Below are positions 7,341 through 9,165 of a stretch of 9,165 nt of DNA, one piece after another. How positions within the stretch are numbered: the first letter of the stretch is position 1; the number at the start of each line of letters is the position of its first letter. The stretch lies in NCBI GenBank assembly GCA_030039615.1, contig JASHVF010000159.1, positions 1 through 9,165 on the forward strand. The letters are read 5' to 3'. Source of the stretch: Gammaproteobacteria bacterium. Its GTDB lineage: Bacteria > Pseudomonadota > Gammaproteobacteria > Steroidobacterales > Steroidobacteraceae. Position numbers and translations under genes: made by a program. The notes beneath the pieces were generated by a model that saw nothing but the letters and a program-made list of their open reading frames with translations, was not told the DNA's origin and ran no database searches.

Positions 7341-7363
7341 CGCCGGCGAAATTCGCACCGGCG
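7341..7363. repeat. Inverted repeat in the divergent intergenic region
   Basis: CGCCGG and CCGGCG arms flank an inner GCGAA-A-TTCGC dyad, with two unpaired bases (CA) on the right. It lies 11 bp from the larger palindrome, between the two divergent genes. It shares GCGA...TCGC half-sites with that palindrome. It may be a second regulator site or a leader hairpin of the receptor gene. Confidence 0.4.
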
Positions 7364-7368
7364 CGCGT

Positions 7369-7397
7369 TTGCACTGCGATATATCGCATTGCATACT
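7369..7397 (+). promoter_or_regulatory. Candidate promoter of the MFS/SMP-30 operon
   Basis: TTGCAC (7369-7374, 3/6) and CATACT (7392-7397, 4/6) are separated by exactly 17 nt. A perfect palindrome fills most of that spacer, so a protein bound there would block RNA polymerase. The hexamers are weak matches, so this is a suggestion supported mainly by spacing and position. It would give a leader of about 57 nt. Confidence 0.35.
7371..7392. promoter_or_regulatory. Palindromic operator candidate between receptor and MFS genes
   Basis: TGCGATATATCGCA (7375-7388) is a perfect 14-bp palindrome. Including flanking GCA and TGC, the dyad extends to 22 bp with a single mismatched pair (7374/7389). It lies in a divergent promoter region, which is the usual place for a dimeric regulator that controls both operons. 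No regulator gene is in the window, so the family (for example GntR, MarR or LacI) cannot be stated. Confidence 0.6.
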
Positions 7398-7407
7398 CGC
7401 TCGCAAG

Positions 7408-7430
7408 CTCACCCGAGGCCTTCGGGCGAG
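7408..7430 (+). repeat. Hairpin in the MFS gene leader
   Basis: CTCACCCGA and TCGGGCGAG can pair (CTC/GAG and CCCGA/TCGGG around one A-C mismatch) with a 5-nt loop. It lies just after the predicted transcript start and 17 nt before the Shine-Dalgarno. It could stabilise the message or be incidental in GC-rich DNA. Confidence 0.3.
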
Positions 7431-7460
7431 TCTTCAGCGCAGCGGCAAGAGGGCGATGGC

Positions 7461-8768
7461 TTGAGCAGCGATGCGATCGCGACCGCCCGCGGCGAGGTCG
7501 CACCGCTCATCGAGCGCTGGTACATGCTGGTCGTGATGTGCGTGGTGTACGCCATCAACATCGCGGCGCGCTACGTGGTCACCACCGTCTTTGAACCCAT
7601 CCGACTCGAACTGAAGCTTACCGACACCGCCGCGGCCTTCCTCACCGGCCCGCCGCTGGCGCTCTTCTATGTCTCCTGCGGGATCCCGATCGCCTGGCTC
7701 GCCGACCGCTCCAACCGGCGCAACATCGTCGCGGCTTCGCTCATCGTGTGGTCCGGCTTCACGGTGTTCTGCGGCACGGCCTCGAGCTTCCTCGAGTTCC
7801 TTCTCGGCCGCATCGGCGCAGGGATCGGCGAGGCCGGCGCCACGCCGCCGTCCGCGTCGCTGGTGTCGGACTGCTTCCCGGCGGGGCGGCGCGCCATGGC
7901 TCTCAGCGTATTCGCACTCGGCGCCCCGGTCGGCGCCTGGCTGGCATCCGATGTGGCCGGTGCCGCCGCGCAACGCTACGGCTGGCGCGGAGCGTTCTAC
8001 GCACTCGGCGTCCCCGGGGTGCTGCTCGGCGTGCTGCTGCTCGCCACGCTGCGCGAGCCGAAACGCGGCCAGCTCGATGCGCTCGCCGCCGACGCCCGGG
8101 CGGGGTTTGCCGAGGTGCTGATCTTCCTCTGGCGGCAGCGGGCGGCGTTTCACGTGATCATGGGCGCCGGCGTCTGCAGCCTGTGGGGCTGGGGGCTCGT
8201 GTGGTGGACGCCGACCTTCCTGCTGCGCACCTACGGGCTCTCCGTCGGCGAGGCCGGCGCGATCACCGGCCACATCCACCTCGTCGGCGGCATCGCCGCA
8301 TCCGTCGCCGCCGCCTGGCTCATGTCCCGGCCGTTCATGCGCTCGCCGCGCCGCGTGCTGCTGGCGCTCGGCCTGGTCACGGCCGGCGCGACCGTTCCGT
8401 CGATCATCGCCTACTGGACGCACTCGCTCGCCCTCGCCCGCCTGATGTTCTGGGTGTACATCCCCGCCATCTACTTCTTCATCGGACCGTGCATGGCGCT
8501 GGTCGCGAATCTCGCGCCGAGCCACATGCGCGCCGGCTTCACCGCCTGGTCGGGGCTGGTCGGCAACGTGTTCAATCTCATCGTCGCGGTGCAGGTGGTC
8601 GGGATCCTGAGCGACTCCTTTGCCGGCGCGCACGGGTCGGATGCGGCATCGCTGCGCTGGGCGCTGCTCCTGCTCGCGCCGACCGGGTTCTGGGCGACCT
8701 GGCATTTCTACCGGGCGGCGCGCACCGTCGATGCGGACCTGGAGCGCGTCGGCGGGCACGGACCCTGA
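7461..8768 (+). CDS. MFS transporter, spinster-like, 12 transmembrane segments expected
   Basis: This is an inner-membrane secondary transporter of 435 residues. The first membrane helix is WYMLVVMCVVYAINIAARYVV (20-40). Between helices 2 and 3 lies an MFS motif A-like AWLADRSNRRNIVAAS (78-93), followed by LGRIGAGIGEAGATPPSASL (115-134), typical of spinster-like and ACS-type carriers. A hydrophilic central loop (about 197-215) divides two six-helix halves. The second half contains WWTPTFLL, SLALARLMFWVYIPAIYFF and ALVANLAPSHMR. TTG at 7461 is chosen because AGAGGG lies 7 nt upstream. An earlier in-frame TTG at 7389 has no Shine-Dalgarno and sits in the operator, while the first in-frame ATG (7524) would cut into helix 1. 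It is followed 15 nt later by the SMP-30 gene. It likely moves the cluster's substrate from periplasm to cytoplasm, which is an inference. Confidence 0.88.
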   Translation: MSSDAIATARGEVAPLIERWYMLVVMCVVYAINIAARYVVTTVFEPIRLELKLTDTAAAFLTGPPLALFYVSCGIPIAWLADRSNRRNIVAASLIVWSGFTVFCGTASSFLEFLLGRIGAGIGEAGATPPSASLVSDCFPAGRRAMALSVFALGAPVGAWLASDVAGAAAQRYGWRGAFYALGVPGVLLGVLLLATLREPKRGQLDALAADARAGFAEVLIFLWRQRAAFHVIMGAGVCSLWGWGLVWWTPTFLLRTYGLSVGEAGAITGHIHLVGGIAASVAAAWLMSRPFMRSPRRVLLALGLVTAGATVPSIIAYWTHSLALARLMFWVYIPAIYFFIGPCMALVANLAPSHMRAGFTAWSGLVGNVFNLIVAVQVVGILSDSFAGAHGSDAASLRWALLLLAPTGFWATWHFYRAARTVDADLERVGGHGP

Positions 8769-8783
8769 CCTCGAGGAGGCTGC

Positions 8784-9165
8784 TTGCGTAACTACCTGGC
8801 TCTGGCGCTGGCATTGCTCACCGTCTGCGGCGCGCCCCGGGCGCACGCCGCCGACGTGACCGTCGTGAACGACGACGTGCACTTCCCCGAGGGACCGATC
8901 TGGTACCAGGGCAAGCTCTACTACGTCGAATACGACCGCAACTCGGTGACCGTGTGGGACGGCCAGCGCAACCACATCTTCTGGTCGAAGCCCGGCTGCG
9001 GTCCCTCGGCCGTCATCCCCACGGCGAGCGGCGAATTCCTCACCACCTGCTACGACAATGGCACCCTCGGCCGCATCGCCGCCGACGGCCGGGACCTGCC
9101 GCCCTACTCGCATGACAAGGACGGTCACCCGTTCGTCGGTCCGAACGACTTCGCGCCCGATCGTC
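8784..9165 (+). CDS. Exported SMP-30/gluconolactonase-like protein, 3'-truncated by window edge
   Basis: The 127 codons visible begin with a signal peptide (RNYLALALALLTVCGAPRA, cut near AHA/AD), so the protein is periplasmic or secreted. The mature part starts a beta-propeller: FPEGPIWYQGKLYYVEYD (34-51), with Glu36 at the family's metal-ligand position, and GPND (119-122), whose Asn121 matches the metal-binding Asn of SMP-30/gluconolactonases. Most of the propeller is beyond the window. Such enzymes hydrolyse lactones or related esters with a divalent metal. The start is TTG at 8784, with GAGGAGG ending 4 nt upstream; an in-frame TGA (the MFS stop) lies 15 nt before it and no other start codon is available between them. 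It is co-directional with and probably co-transcribed with the MFS gene. The family is likely; the exact reaction is unknown. Confidence 0.8.
   Translation, partial: MRNYLALALALLTVCGAPRAHAADVTVVNDDVHFPEGPIWYQGKLYYVEYDRNSVTVWDGQRNHIFWSKPGCGPSAVIPTASGEFLTTCYDNGTLGRIAADGRDLPPYSHDKDGHPFVGPNDFAPDR

Noticed and set aside
7389..7460. Upstream TTG start for the MFS gene at 7389
   Set aside because: It overlaps the end of the operator and predicted promoter, has no Shine-Dalgarno, and would add a polar Arg/Gln/Ser-rich stretch not expected before helix 1.
5266..7464. 732-codon plus-strand frame opposite the TonB receptor
   Set aside because: It is a shadow of the receptor reading frame with low-complexity composition and no motif.
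7434..9128. 564-codon minus-strand frame opposite the MFS and SMP-30 genes
   Set aside because: It is antisense to two motif-bearing genes and strongly Arg/Glu/Gly biased.

Overview
The window is GC-rich and dense with genes, with no rRNA, tRNA, CRISPR array or insertion sequence seen. A TonB-dependent receptor with a signal peptide and TonB box points to a Gram-negative bacterium. The MFS/SMP-30/receptor mix is typical of environmental, oligotrophic Proteobacteria (for example Steroidobacteraceae-like gammaproteobacteria or sphingomonads). I cannot fix the genus from sequence alone.

Region 1 (1-1855, minus strand) holds the first 493 codons of a class I ribonucleotide reductase large subunit (nrdA), cut off by the window edge. 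Its roughly 340-nt leader carries a cobalamin riboswitch with an exact B12 box. After the aptamer come two mutually exclusive helices, one of which buries the nrdA Shine-Dalgarno. Upstream is a promoter with a consensus -35, and an NrdR-box-like sequence overlaps its -10. The arrangement suggests that this cobalamin-independent reductase is switched down when B12 is plentiful, and is also under NrdR-type control. This would make sense if a B12-dependent reductase (NrdJ) is encoded elsewhere.

Region 2 (1899-2909, plus strand) is a YajO-like aldo/keto reductase with an intact catalytic tetrad. It has no Shine-Dalgarno and a -10-like hexamer placed so that transcription would start at the ATG, so it may be leaderless. 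It converges with the next operon, with only 13 nt between stop codons.

Region 3 (2923-9165) is a divergent catabolic-looking cluster. Leftward runs a TonB-dependent outer-membrane receptor followed 27 nt later by a thiamine-diphosphate 2-oxo-acid decarboxylase of the acetolactate synthase/AruI-like type. Rightward runs an MFS inner-membrane transporter followed 15 nt later by an exported SMP-30/gluconolactonase-like protein that runs off the window. The 206-nt divergent intergenic region contains a perfect 14-bp palindrome (22 bp with one mismatch) in the spacer of a candidate promoter, plus a second dyad. Together these genes could import a small organic molecule across both membranes, open a lactone and decarboxylate a 2-oxo acid. 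The substrate cannot be named from the sequence.
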